From assembly GCA_038245795.1 (NCBI GenBank), contig JBBRSC010000148.1:1-8314 (forward strand): a stretch of DNA of 8,314 nucleotides, read 5' to 3'. The translations under genes and the position numbers were made by a program. The first letter of the stretch is position 1. Each line of letters starts with the position of its first letter. This DNA is from JBBRSC01 sp038245795 (GTDB taxonomy: Bacteria > Actinomycetota > Acidimicrobiia > Acidimicrobiales > Microtrichaceae). The notes beneath the pieces were generated by a model. That model was not told the origin of the DNA. It made no database searches and was given only the letters and a program-made list of their open reading frames with translations. Positions 1-6,687 of the stretch are shown here, piece after piece.

Positions 1-301
1 GGACAGCCAACACCGTCCCGGGCTGCACGGTGGCGAGCATCTCGACCACCACCGAGCGGACCTGGTCGTCGTTCAACACCATGATCGAGATGACCGTCGG
101 ATGTGTTGCCGCCAGGTCGGTCAGCGAGGTGGCCACCGTGGCGCCAGCCTCGGCAAAGGGCAGGGTCGCCTCGGCTCGTAGGTCGCTCACGACCAACCCG
201 CCGGGCCAGGCGAGGAGATGCTTGGCCATTGGCGCACCGATCTGGCCCAACCCGATGAACGCCACCGGCAGTACTGCGGCCTGCCCGAGGGCCTCGCTCA
301 T
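1..301 (-). CDS. 3-hydroxyisobutyrate dehydrogenase-like NAD-binding oxidoreductase, N-terminal part (partial)
   Basis: About 100 N-terminal codons are present; the gene continues past the left edge. The protein opens with a beta-alpha-beta Rossmann fold: FIGLGQIGAPMA at residues 15-26 gives the GxGxxG loop (G17, G19, G22), and VSD at 38-40 ends strand 2 with an acidic residue, which usually means NAD(H) rather than NADP(H). The following VISIMVLNDDQV stretch matches the beta-hydroxyacid dehydrogenase family (3-hydroxyisobutyrate, tartronate semialdehyde and 6-phosphogluconate dehydrogenases). The catalytic lysine domain lies outside the window, so the substrate cannot be inferred. The ATG overlaps the upstream SDR stop as ATGA, and AGGTGA at 309-314 is a well-placed ribosome-binding site. 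By position and family it corresponds to M. tuberculosis Rv0770 (from memory). Last visible gene of the operon; it could be followed by more. Confidence 0.88.
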   Translation of the reverse strand, partial: MSEALGQAAVLPVAFIGLGQIGAPMAKHLLAWPGGLVVSDLRAEATLPFAEAGATVATSLTDLAATHPTVISIMVLNDDQVRSVVVEMLATVQPGTVLAV

Positions 302-1077
302 GAGCGGATCACCTGTCCCCCGTCCACGTTGAAGATCTGTCCGGTGATCCACGAAGCATCGTCGGACAGCAGGAACATCAACATCGCGGCCATGTCCTCT
401 GGTGTCCCCATCCGCTTGAGCGCCAGCCCCTTGACGATGTCGGCGACCATGCTGGGCGGCACGGTGTCGCGCGTGGCGGCCGTGTCGGTCGGTCCGGGGG
501 CGATGGCGTTGACTCGGATGTTGGAACCGCCGAGCTCCTGGGCGAGCTGTTGGGTGAGGCCGTTGATCCCCACCTTCGCCAATCCATAGAAACCTGAGTA
601 CAACCAGGCGGCAGTCGACGACTGGTTGACGATGGCGCCGCCACCGCCGGCGGCCATCTGTTCCCAACAGGCTCGTGTGCACACCAGCGCCCCGTTCAGG
701 TTCACCGCCATGAATCGTTGGTAGTAGTCCCAGGGAACCGTGAGGAGCAGGTCGAGCTTCATGCCACCGTAGATGGCGGCGTTGTTGACCAGATGGTCGA
801 TCCGTCCGAACTCCGACACGGTGGCAGCGACCATCGCTGCAGCCGAGTCGGGCTCGCTCACATCCACGCTCACACCCATCGCTGATCCGCCATCCGCACG
901 AATGCCGGCGGCGACCGACTCGGCACCTTCGAGGTTGATATCGGCCACCACGACCGCAGCGCCCTCGGCCGCCAAAGATCGGGCGTACTGCTCGCCGATG
1001 CCACCGCCAGCCCCGGTCACGATGCTCACCTTGTCGGCAAAGCGCTGTGTTGTCGCTCCGTCAGTTGCTGTTGCCAT
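298..1077 (-). CDS. Short-chain dehydrogenase/reductase, NAD-type (Rv0769-like)
   Basis: A 259-residue classical SDR, the usual length. TGAGGGIG at 21-28 is the cofactor loop, and D46 at the end of strand 2 predicts NAD(H). NNA at 98-100, N126, the S153/S154 pair and Y164-x3-K168 make up the catalytic set. APGP at 193-196 and the C-terminal VDGGQVIRS are typical of the family. The ATG at 1077 was chosen over an in-frame extension reaching 1206. The extension lies wholly inside the aldehyde dehydrogenase gene, whereas this ATG has AGAAGG at 1086-1091, 8 bases upstream, and follows the aldehyde dehydrogenase stop by one base. It likely oxidises a secondary alcohol or hydroxy-lipid in the cytosol. 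The sequence, as I remember it, resembles M. tuberculosis Rv0769, which also lies beside aldA. The substrate is unknown. Confidence 0.93.
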   Translation of the reverse strand: MATATDGATTQRFADKVSIVTGAGGGIGEQYARSLAAEGAAVVVADINLEGAESVAAGIRADGGSAMGVSVDVSEPDSAAAMVAATVSEFGRIDHLVNNAAIYGGMKLDLLLTVPWDYYQRFMAVNLNGALVCTRACWEQMAAGGGGAIVNQSSTAAWLYSGFYGLAKVGINGLTQQLAQELGGSNIRVNAIAPGPTDTAATRDTVPPSMVADIVKGLALKRMGTPEDMAAMLMFLLSDDASWITGQIFNVDGGQVIRS

Positions 1078-1078
1078 G

Positions 1079-2563
1079 TCAGATCCCTTCTGCGTAACTC
1101 TTGGTTTCGAGGTATTCCTCGAACCCGGCACGGCCCATTTCGCGGCCGATCCCGGAGTGTTTGTACCCACCGAACGGCACGTCGACGGAGTACCAGACCC
1201 CGCCATTGATGCTCATGGTTCCGGTGCGAATCCGCCGGGCCACGCTCAGCGCCCGTTCTCGATCACCCGAGTGCACGGCGCCTGACAAGCCGAAGGGCGA
1301 GTCGTTGGCGATACGAACAGCGTCATCGTCGGTGTCGTAGGGCAACACCACCAAGACGGGACCAAAGATCTCTTCGCGGGCGACCCGCGATGAGTTGTCG
1401 AGCCTGGTGATGAGCGTCGGCTCGACGAAGAAGCCACGAGCGAACGCGGCGGGTCGGCCGCCGCCGGCGGCGAACTCGGCACCTTCGGATCGTGCGAGGT
1501 TCAGGTACCCCTCGACCCGGTCCCGTTGACGGCCCGAGATGAGCGGACCACAGACCACGCCCTCGATCGTCGGGTCACCGGCTCCGAGCGCGTTCATGGT
1601 CGCAGCGGCGGCCTCGACGGCTTCGTCGTAACGACTCTGAGGCACCAACAACCGGGTGGTAATGGCGCAGCCCTGGCCTGCGTGGGTGCAGGCCGTGAAC
1701 CCGGCCATGGAGGCGGCGCCGCCGATGTCAGCATCGTCGAGGATGATGAAGGCCGACTTGCCGCCGAGCTCCAGAAAGACCCGTGTGAGATTCTTCGAGG
1801 CGGAGGCCATGACCGATGAGCCCGTGGCGGTCGAGCCGGTGAAGGACACGATGTCGACCCTCGGATCACCTGCCAGTTGCGCTCCGAGCGAGTGGTCCGA
1901 CGACGTCACGATGTTCAACACACCCGCCGGGATGTCGGTCTCGTCGGCGACGATCCGCGCCACCGATGAGGCGCACCACGGAGTGTCCGGAGCGGCCTTC
2001 AACACCACGGTGCACCCGGCGGCAAGTGCCGGTCCGATCTTGGCGAAGTTGATCTGGTGTGGGAAGTTCCACGGCGTGATCGCACCGACGACGCCGGCTG
2101 CCTCTCGTTCGATCCACCGGTTCGACTTCATGCCCATCGGCGATGCTTCGCCGAGCTGCTCAGTCCAGCCGTCGTAGCGCTCGGCAAGATCGGCCATCCA
2201 GCCGAGATCGTCCACCGGTGAGTCGTACTGGGCGCCTGATGTCAGAAACACGGGCGCCCCGACCTCGGCGGTGGTGAGTGCCCGCATCTCGTCGCCGTGC
2301 GCGACCAACGCGTCGCGAAGCTGCCGGAGACATCGCGCCCGGAACGCCACGTCGGTCGACCATGAGGTGGTGTCGAACGCACGCCGCGCCGCCACAATCG
2401 CAGCGTCCATGTCCGAGGCGTCGGCGTCGGCCGCGAGGCCCAGCAGTTCTTCGGTCGCCGGATTGATCGTCTCGAACGTTCGGCCCCGGGCCGCCGGTCG
2501 AAGCGCGCCGTCGATCAGGAGTACGTCGAGCGACTCGAGCGTCGTGAAGTCCGCCAGGCTCAT
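1079..2563 (-). CDS. aldA: NAD(P)-dependent aldehyde dehydrogenase, AldA-like
   Basis: A 494-residue aldehyde dehydrogenase of normal family length that oxidises an aldehyde to a carboxylic acid. The oxyanion-hole asparagine is in PWNFP (N166), the cofactor-binding lysine is K189, FTGSTATG at 241-248 is the Rossmann-loop motif, the general base is E265 in LELGGKS, and the nucleophile is C299 in GQGC. EEIFGPVL and the C-terminal FGGYKHSGIGRE motif are intact. One small oddity: the usual Pro after the cofactor lysine is Ala (KAAPDTP). The ATG at 2563 forms an ATGA overlap with the upstream SnoaL-like gene. A longer reading to 2782 lies inside that gene and is rejected. The sequence resembles M. 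tuberculosis AldA (Rv0768) over its length, as I remember it. Context suggests it acts on an aldehyde made by the P450s or SDRs; this is inference. Confidence 0.94.
   Translation of the reverse strand: MSLADFTTLESLDVLLIDGALRPAARGRTFETINPATEELLGLAADADASDMDAAIVAARRAFDTTSWSTDVAFRARCLRQLRDALVAHGDEMRALTTAEVGAPVFLTSGAQYDSPVDDLGWMADLAERYDGWTEQLGEASPMGMKSNRWIEREAAGVVGAITPWNFPHQINFAKIGPALAAGCTVVLKAAPDTPWCASSVARIVADETDIPAGVLNIVTSSDHSLGAQLAGDPRVDIVSFTGSTATGSSVMASASKNLTRVFLELGGKSAFIILDDADIGGAASMAGFTACTHAGQGCAITTRLLVPQSRYDEAVEAAAATMNALGAGDPTIEGVVCGPLISGRQRDRVEGYLNLARSEGAEFAAGGGRPAAFARGFFVEPTLITRLDNSSRVAREEIFGPVLVVLPYDTDDDAVRIANDSPFGLSGAVHSGDRERALSVARRIRTGTMSINGGVWYSVDVPFGGYKHSGIGREMGRAGFEEYLETKSYAEGI
1086..1091 (-). 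promoter_or_regulatory. Ribosome-binding site of the second SDR
   Basis: On the minus strand this reads AGAAGG, 8 bases before the ATG at 1077. It lies inside the last codons of the aldehyde dehydrogenase gene and decides the SDR start against the longer in-frame extension. Confidence 0.75.
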
Positions 2564-3114
2564 CGATCCCACAGCCCAACCGGTGCACCGAATGCTGGGT
2601 AGTACCCCGGCAACGGACCCTTCATCGATCGGTGCATCCGCGCGGTCATCCCCTCGGACAACTTGCCGTCGGACATCATCTCCATGAACAACGCCGCCGC
2701 GTTGCCGAAGTCGAACCAGTCGCGTTGCCACGACCACTGCGAGTTGCCGCCATAGCGGAACCAGCTGCCGCCGATGCCGCACACCTCGTACTGGGTGCCG
2801 TCGGACCGTCGAGCATCAGCCACCTGACGCCAGAAGCCGACCACGAAACCCTTCTGTTCGTCGATGAGGATCTCCTCGTAGGGGTACTCCCAACCATCGA
2901 GTCCGCCCATCTCGGCGCCGAGTGCCAGCTCACGGATCTCCTCTCGTCCGACCGCCATGAAGTCGGTCTGGGCGCCGTAGTTCCAGCCATAGGTGGCGTT
3001 CTCGGTGTACAGGTCGGCCAGTGGCCGCCAATCCCCGTTGGCCTCGCACGCACGGTTGGCGTCCAGCCAGGTCTGCACCATGGCTTCGAGTTCTGCTCGT
3101 GGATACGACGTCAT
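2560..3114 (-). CDS. SnoaL/NTF2-like protein, conserved partner of the CYP51 ferredoxin
   Basis: A 184-residue protein without signal peptide or membrane segment. Residues about 8-135 have the look of the SnoaL/NTF2-like fold: an N-terminal helix ending in a DWRPLADLYTENATYGW-type turn into the first strand (residues 28-44), a VGREEIRELAL helix (55-65), then strands ending in a Trp/Arg-rich WSWQRDWFDF segment (127-136). A helical tail of about 45 residues follows. Members of this fold include polyketide cyclases, ketosteroid isomerases and limonene epoxide hydrolases, but most have no known function, and I cannot assign catalytic residues here. The start is firm: ATGA overlap with the ferredoxin and AGGAGG at 3122-3127, 7 bases upstream. 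Position and length fit M. tuberculosis Rv0762c, the gene after the ferredoxin there; this is from memory. It might isomerise a double bond, or bind a sterol-like product. Confidence 0.85.
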   Translation of the reverse strand: MTSYPRAELEAMVQTWLDANRACEANGDWRPLADLYTENATYGWNYGAQTDFMAVGREEIRELALGAEMGGLDGWEYPYEEILIDEQKGFVVGFWRQVADARRSDGTQYEVCGIGGSWFRYGGNSQWSWQRDWFDFGNAAALFMEMMSDGKLSEGMTARMHRSMKGPLPGYYPAFGAPVGLWDR

Positions 3115-3323
3115 GGTGTGACCTCCTGGTCGATGATCTTCAATGCCCGGGTCGGGCAGTACTTCACGGCCTGTTCGGCGGCTCGCCGTTGCTCGTCGGG
3201 AGGTTGAGCAACCAGGGCCACCACCTTCCGATCACGAGTCACCTCGAACAGCTCCGGCGCCTCGGACTCGCAGACGCCGTGACCCTGACAGAGATCCAGG
3301 TCGATGGCGATCTGCCACGTCAT
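3111..3323 (-). CDS. Small 3Fe-4S-type ferredoxin, electron donor for the P450s
   Basis: A 70-residue acidic ferredoxin of the kind encoded next to actinobacterial P450s. The cluster motif is C12-Q-G-H15-G-V-C18 followed by C56-P, so the site that would hold a second cysteine in a 4Fe-4S cluster is His15. Three cysteines plus His is the pattern of P450-associated 3Fe-4S-type ferredoxins in mycobacteria. It should carry single electrons from a ferredoxin reductase (not in this window) to CYP51 and possibly the CYP123-like enzyme. The start was set at 3323 because the resulting N-terminus, MTWQIAIDLDLC, matches the family and overlaps the CYP51 stop as ATGA. The in-frame upstream extension to 3530 is CYP51 coding sequence. 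The Shine-Dalgarno is weak, which fits translational coupling. Equivalent to Rv0763c by position. Confidence 0.94.
   Translation of the reverse strand: MTWQIAIDLDLCQGHGVCESEAPELFEVTRDRKVVALVAQPPDEQRRAAEQAVKYCPTRALKIIDQEVTP
3122..3127 (-). promoter_or_regulatory. Strong ribosome-binding site of the SnoaL-like gene
   Basis: Minus-strand AGGAGG lies 7 bases before the ATG at 3114, inside the ferredoxin's last codons. It is the best Shine-Dalgarno sequence in the operon, so this gene may be translated more strongly than its neighbours and need not depend only on coupling. Confidence 0.8.
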
Positions 3324-4678
3324 GCCGACCGCCGGCGATAGCGAACGGTGCACGGCTGAGCGAGCTGAACGACCATCTTCGAGTGGTCGTTCTGATAGCT
3401 GTCGCTGGGTTGTGCCATCTCGAAGGTCCAGTCGCGGAGCAACACACAGAAGATCGACTTCAGTTGCATCATGGCGAAGGCAGCACCGACACAACGGTGC
3501 CGTCCGGCCCCGAAGGGGATCCAGTTCCACGGATTGGCGATGTCATCCTCGCGGGGCTCGATGTATCGAGCCGGGTCGAAGGAATTCGCGTCGGCGAACG
3601 ACTCGCCGATGCGGTTGGAGACAGCGGGCGACGCGCCGACGAGCTTGCCGGGTTCCACGGTGAAACCACCCACCTCGAACGGAGTCTGCGCCACCCGGAG
3701 CAACAGGATGAGGGGGGGATGGAGGCGCAGGGCCTCTTTGATGGACGACTCGAGGTTCGGGATCTCGCGCAACGCCTGATAGGTGACCTCGTCGCCCGCC
3801 GGGTACATGTCGTCCAACTCGACGCGAACCCGTTCCATCACGTCGGGGTTGCGGAGCATCTCGATGAGCGTCCACGCCGCAGTGCCGCTGGTCGTGTGAT
3901 GCCCGGCGAACATCATCGAGATGAACATGCCGGTGACCTCATCGGAGGTGAATCGTTCGGTGCCATCAGGATGCTTGATCGACATCAACACATCGAGCAG
4001 ATCGTTGTCTTCACCGACTCCTTGTCGGTCGGCGGCGACGCGTCGCCCATCCATGATTCCTTCAACCAGCGCGACGAGGCCGCGACGTGCCTCGTCGCGC
4101 CGCCGGAAGCTTTCGATGGGCGCATACGGGTCGACGAACGCCAGCGCGTCGGTCCCGCATTCGAGATCGTGGTAGAGCTCGGAGAATCGACGGTCGAGCT
4201 CGGACCGGAACTTCCGTCCGATCAGACACGACGACGAGGTGTAGATCGTGAGCTCCGCGAACCAATCGAGGAGATCGATCTCGCCCTCGTCGTCCCAGCC
4301 CTCGACCATGGAACGAACCTCGGCAGCGATGGTTTCGGCGTGACCTCGCATGAACTTGTCGCGCAACGACTGGTTGTGGAGCATCTCGCGGCGTCGCTCA
4401 GGCGGCGCATCGAACACCACGCCCTCGCCGAAGATCGGCGTCATGAATGGGTACGCAGCAGCCTGGTCGAGTTCCTCCTCCGAGGCTCGGAAAAACACCT
4501 CGTTGGCGTCCGCACCGGTCAGCAACACGACTTGACGGTCAGCGAGCCGGAACTCGCCGACGTCGCCGCATTCGTCGCGAACTCGTTGCATCAACGCAAT
4601 CGGGTCGCTGCGAAGTTCTTCGAGATGGCCGGTGTCGCCGTCGTCGCCAGAGACTTTCGGAATATCAATGATGGTCAC
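3320..4678 (-). CDS. cyp51: Cytochrome P450 CYP51, sterol 14-alpha-demethylase type
   Basis: A 452-residue soluble P450 lacking a membrane anchor. It has the CYP51 B-C-loop signature Y76-PFMTP-I-FGEGVVFD90, the I-helix AGHHTT at 258-263 (CYP51-type HHT in place of the common GxET), ExxR at E315-R318 and the heme loop FGAGRHRC with thiolate ligand C396. These identify CYP51, which removes the 14-alpha-methyl of sterols in three oxidations. The sequence resembles M. tuberculosis CYP51 (Rv0764c) almost throughout, as I remember it, with a loop near residue 220 longer by about two residues. Phe78 occupies the position linked to preference for C4-monomethylated sterols. The start is GTG at 4678, overlapping the SDR stop as GTGA, and it places the N-terminus level with that of the M. 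tuberculosis protein. No in-frame ATG lies nearby. Longer extensions run into the SDR gene. The true substrate is unknown. Confidence 0.96.
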   Translation of the reverse strand: MTIIDIPKVSGDDGDTGHLEELRSDPIALMQRVRDECGDVGEFRLADRQVVLLTGADANEVFFRASEEELDQAAAYPFMTPIFGEGVVFDAPPERRREMLHNQSLRDKFMRGHAETIAAEVRSMVEGWDDEGEIDLLDWFAELTIYTSSSCLIGRKFRSELDRRFSELYHDLECGTDALAFVDPYAPIESFRRRDEARRGLVALVEGIMDGRRVAADRQGVGEDNDLLDVLMSIKHPDGTERFTSDEVTGMFISMMFAGHHTTSGTAAWTLIEMLRNPDVMERVRVELDDMYPAGDEVTYQALREIPNLESSIKEALRLHPPLILLLRVAQTPFEVGGFTVEPGKLVGASPAVSNRIGESFADANSFDPARYIEPREDDIANPWNWIPFGAGRHRCVGAAFAMMQLKSIFCVLLRDWTFEMAQPSDSYQNDHSKMVVQLAQPCTVRYRRRSA

Positions 4679-5475
4679 TGGTGACCCCCCATGGGCGACT
4701 TGATTGAGTTGATAGGTGCTTCGGGTTGCACCTCGAGGACTGCAAACTGGCTGCCCCTCGGCACGCTGACCATGGCCACGACGGCCGAGGCAACATGCGC
4801 CGGGAGCATGGTGCCTGCGTGGCGAACGAGACCGAATCGCTCCCACGCTTGAAGCGCAACCGTTGCTCTTTCGAGATCCCACGTGGAGCCTTGTTCAGTG
4901 GCTGCCGGGCCGGGTCGAACGATTCCGACACGCACGCCGGTACCTTCGAGTTCCATCCGCATGGCGTGAGCGAGGCTTTCGAGCGCCGCCTTGGCGGCGA
5001 CGTAGCCGGCCATATGAGGACGTGGTGAGAGCGCGACCTCTGAGGTGACGAAGATGACGTCGCCTCGTTGGCGCTGGACCATGGGCCCCATCAGATGGTG
5101 CACGAGCCGCTGCGGCGCCAACAGATTGATGGTCGTCTGTTGCAGAAAGTCGAGCGGGTCGGCATCAGCGGACATTGGTTGCACATCGCCGGCGTTGGAC
5201 ACCAGTACCTCGATGCCATCCATTCGCGAGATCGCCTCAGCGCAGAAGGCCGACACCGAGTCGGCGTCGGACAAGTCGACGCCGATGACGATCGCCTCGC
5301 CGCCGTTGGCCCTGATTCGCCCCGCGACCTCATCGCAACGATCAACTCGCCGGGCTCCCAATACGACGGGGTGTCCGGCAGCGGCCAGCGCCACTGCCGT
5401 CGCGGCGCCGATACCCGATGATGCGCCCGTGACCAGCGCCGGTCGACGTTCGGGATGCGGCGGAAAACGTGGCAT
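4675..5475 (-). CDS. Short-chain dehydrogenase/reductase, NADP-type (Rv0765c-like)
   Basis: A 266-residue SDR. TGASSGIG at 16-23 is the cofactor loop; GARR after strand 2 (40-43) has basic residues instead of an aspartate, which predicts NADP(H). NAG at 94-96, S145, Y158 and K162 complete the active site with the usual 13-residue Ser-Tyr spacing, and RPGP at 187-190 follows strand 6. It lies between the two P450 genes. It starts with a 1-base TGATG overlap on the CYP123-like gene, preceded by GAGGG 7 bases upstream, and ends in a GTGA overlap with CYP51. The arrangement fits an Rv0765c equivalent. It likely reduces a keto-lipid or oxidises a P450-made alcohol; nothing in the sequence fixes the substrate. 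Confidence 0.93.
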   Translation of the reverse strand: MPRFPPHPERRPALVTGASSGIGAATAVALAAAGHPVVLGARRVDRCDEVAGRIRANGGEAIVIGVDLSDADSVSAFCAEAISRMDGIEVLVSNAGDVQPMSADADPLDFLQQTTINLLAPQRLVHHLMGPMVQRQRGDVIFVTSEVALSPRPHMAGYVAAKAALESLAHAMRMELEGTGVRVGIVRPGPAATEQGSTWDLERATVALQAWERFGLVRHAGTMLPAHVASAVVAMVSVPRGSQFAVLEVQPEAPINSIKSPMGGHQ

Positions 5476-6677
5476 CAGAGGGCCCTCACAGTGGTGGGCA
5501 ACGAGGCGAAGCCGCGCACGTTGATGGAGTGCACACGTCGTGCGGTGTCGACATCGATCTCATAGGACTGGACCGCGGCTTGGAGTTCCTCCAGCGCGAC
5601 TCGGGCCTCAAGACGCGCCAACGACGCACCCAGGCAGAAATGCCGGCCGAAGCCGAAACTCACCAGGTTCGACACGTCGTCGCGACCGATCCGGTAGGCG
5701 TCGGGGTCCTTGAACACCGCTGGGTCGCGGTTGGCGGATCCCACGAGCAGTACCGCTCGATCACCGGCCGACATCGTCACTCCATGCAGCATCGTGTCGG
5801 TGGAGAGCGTGCGCGCCAGCATCTGTGTCGAGGTGTCGTAGCGAAGGGTCTCCTCAATCCACGCGGGAACGCCGTCGGAGGTCGCCAGGGCGATGTCCTG
5901 CTGGCCGGGCGACGCCCAGGCCCAGTACCAGGCATTTCCGAGCAGCTTTGTGGTGGTCTCATTCCCGGCCACGACCATCAGGAACAAGAAGCCGATGATC
6001 TCACTGTCGTCGAGCCGGTCATCGTCGATCTGCGCGTCGAGCAGTGCGCTCGTCAGGTCGTCGGTTCGATGTGCTCGCCGCTCGGCGAGCATGTCGGCGT
6101 AGTACCCGATCAGGTTGAACGCCGCCTCGACTCCCGCGGCTGGGACGTCGGTCTCGCCCTCCTCGCGATGCACAAGCAGGTCAGCCAGGCGACGAACCTC
6201 ATCGCGGTCCGCTTCAGGTACGCCCAACAGTTCGGAGATGACATCCATTGGGAGCTTGCCAGCCAGGTCGCCAATGAAATCGAACGAACCGGATTGCATG
6301 GCCTCGTCGAGATACTTCCGGGTGAGTTCACGGATCCGCGGTTCGAGTTCCAGCACCCGGCGAGGTGTGAAACCCCGTGAGACCAAGCCGCGCATCCGAC
6401 CATGCATGGGCGGATCCATCGCCAGGAACGACATGGTCCGATGCGCATGCGGACCGGAGGCCGCCGGGTCGAGCGAGACGCCATGCGATGAGATGAACCG
6501 ATCCGAATCCCGGAAGGCTTCCAGCACATCGGCGTGGCGCGAGAGCGCCCAGAAGCCGAGGTCATCGTTGCGGAACACCGGCGCCTCGGCCCGCAGGCGT
6601 GCATAAGTGGGATACGGGTCCTCGTGGAGGGCGTAGTCGTAGGGGTCGTATCGGAGGCCTGGGGTCGGCGATGTCAT
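5475..6677 (-). CDS. cyp123: Cytochrome P450, CYP123-like
   Basis: A 400-residue soluble bacterial P450. The I-helix motif AGNETT is at 237-242, ExxR at E276-R279, the ExxR-linked Arg region at about 316-330, and the heme loop SFGFGRHFCLG has thiolate C348. The N-terminal YDPYDYALHEDPYPTYARLR start and the FTPRRVLELEP and GKLPMDVISELLGVP segments resemble M. tuberculosis CYP123 (Rv0766c), an orphan P450 next to cyp51, as I recall it. ATG 6677 was chosen because minus-strand GAGG at 6686-6689, 8 bases upstream, overlaps the regulator's stop codon. The longer reading to 6836 lies inside the regulator gene. Electrons presumably come from the downstream ferredoxin. Its reaction is unknown; co-expression with CYP51 suggests the same substrate or a related one. 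Confidence 0.94.
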   Translation of the reverse strand: MTSPTPGLRYDPYDYALHEDPYPTYARLRAEAPVFRNDDLGFWALSRHADVLEAFRDSDRFISSHGVSLDPAASGPHAHRTMSFLAMDPPMHGRMRGLVSRGFTPRRVLELEPRIRELTRKYLDEAMQSGSFDFIGDLAGKLPMDVISELLGVPEADRDEVRRLADLLVHREEGETDVPAAGVEAAFNLIGYYADMLAERRAHRTDDLTSALLDAQIDDDRLDDSEIIGFLFLMVVAGNETTTKLLGNAWYWAWASPGQQDIALATSDGVPAWIEETLRYDTSTQMLARTLSTDTMLHGVTMSAGDRAVLLVGSANRDPAVFKDPDAYRIGRDDVSNLVSFGFGRHFCLGASLARLEARVALEELQAAVQSYEIDVDTARRVHSINVRGFASLPTTVRAL

Positions 6678-6687
6678 CGCTGGATCC

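Noticed and set aside
1078..1206. N-terminal extension of the SDR to 1206
   Set aside because: The extension is the C-terminus of the aldehyde dehydrogenase in another frame; the ATG at 1077 has a good ribosome-binding site and gives the normal SDR start.
3712..3718. Run of seven G in cyp51 as a possible frameshift or phase-variable tract
   Set aside because: The frame continues intact through the conserved LHPP segment; such short runs are expected in high-GC Pro codons.
3143..4684. Long plus-strand open frame of about 513 codons opposite CYP51
   Set aside because: It is antisense to an unmistakable CYP51 gene, shows no recognisable domain and reflects high-GC codon bias opening the opposite strand.
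5478..5487. GAGGGCCCTC palindrome before the SDR start
   Set aside because: It has no loop, so it cannot form a hairpin, and half of it is simply the ribosome-binding site; no second copy was seen.
5469..6380. Plus-strand open frame of about 303 codons opposite the CYP123-like gene
   Set aside because: Same reason: an antisense shadow of a well-supported P450, with no family features.
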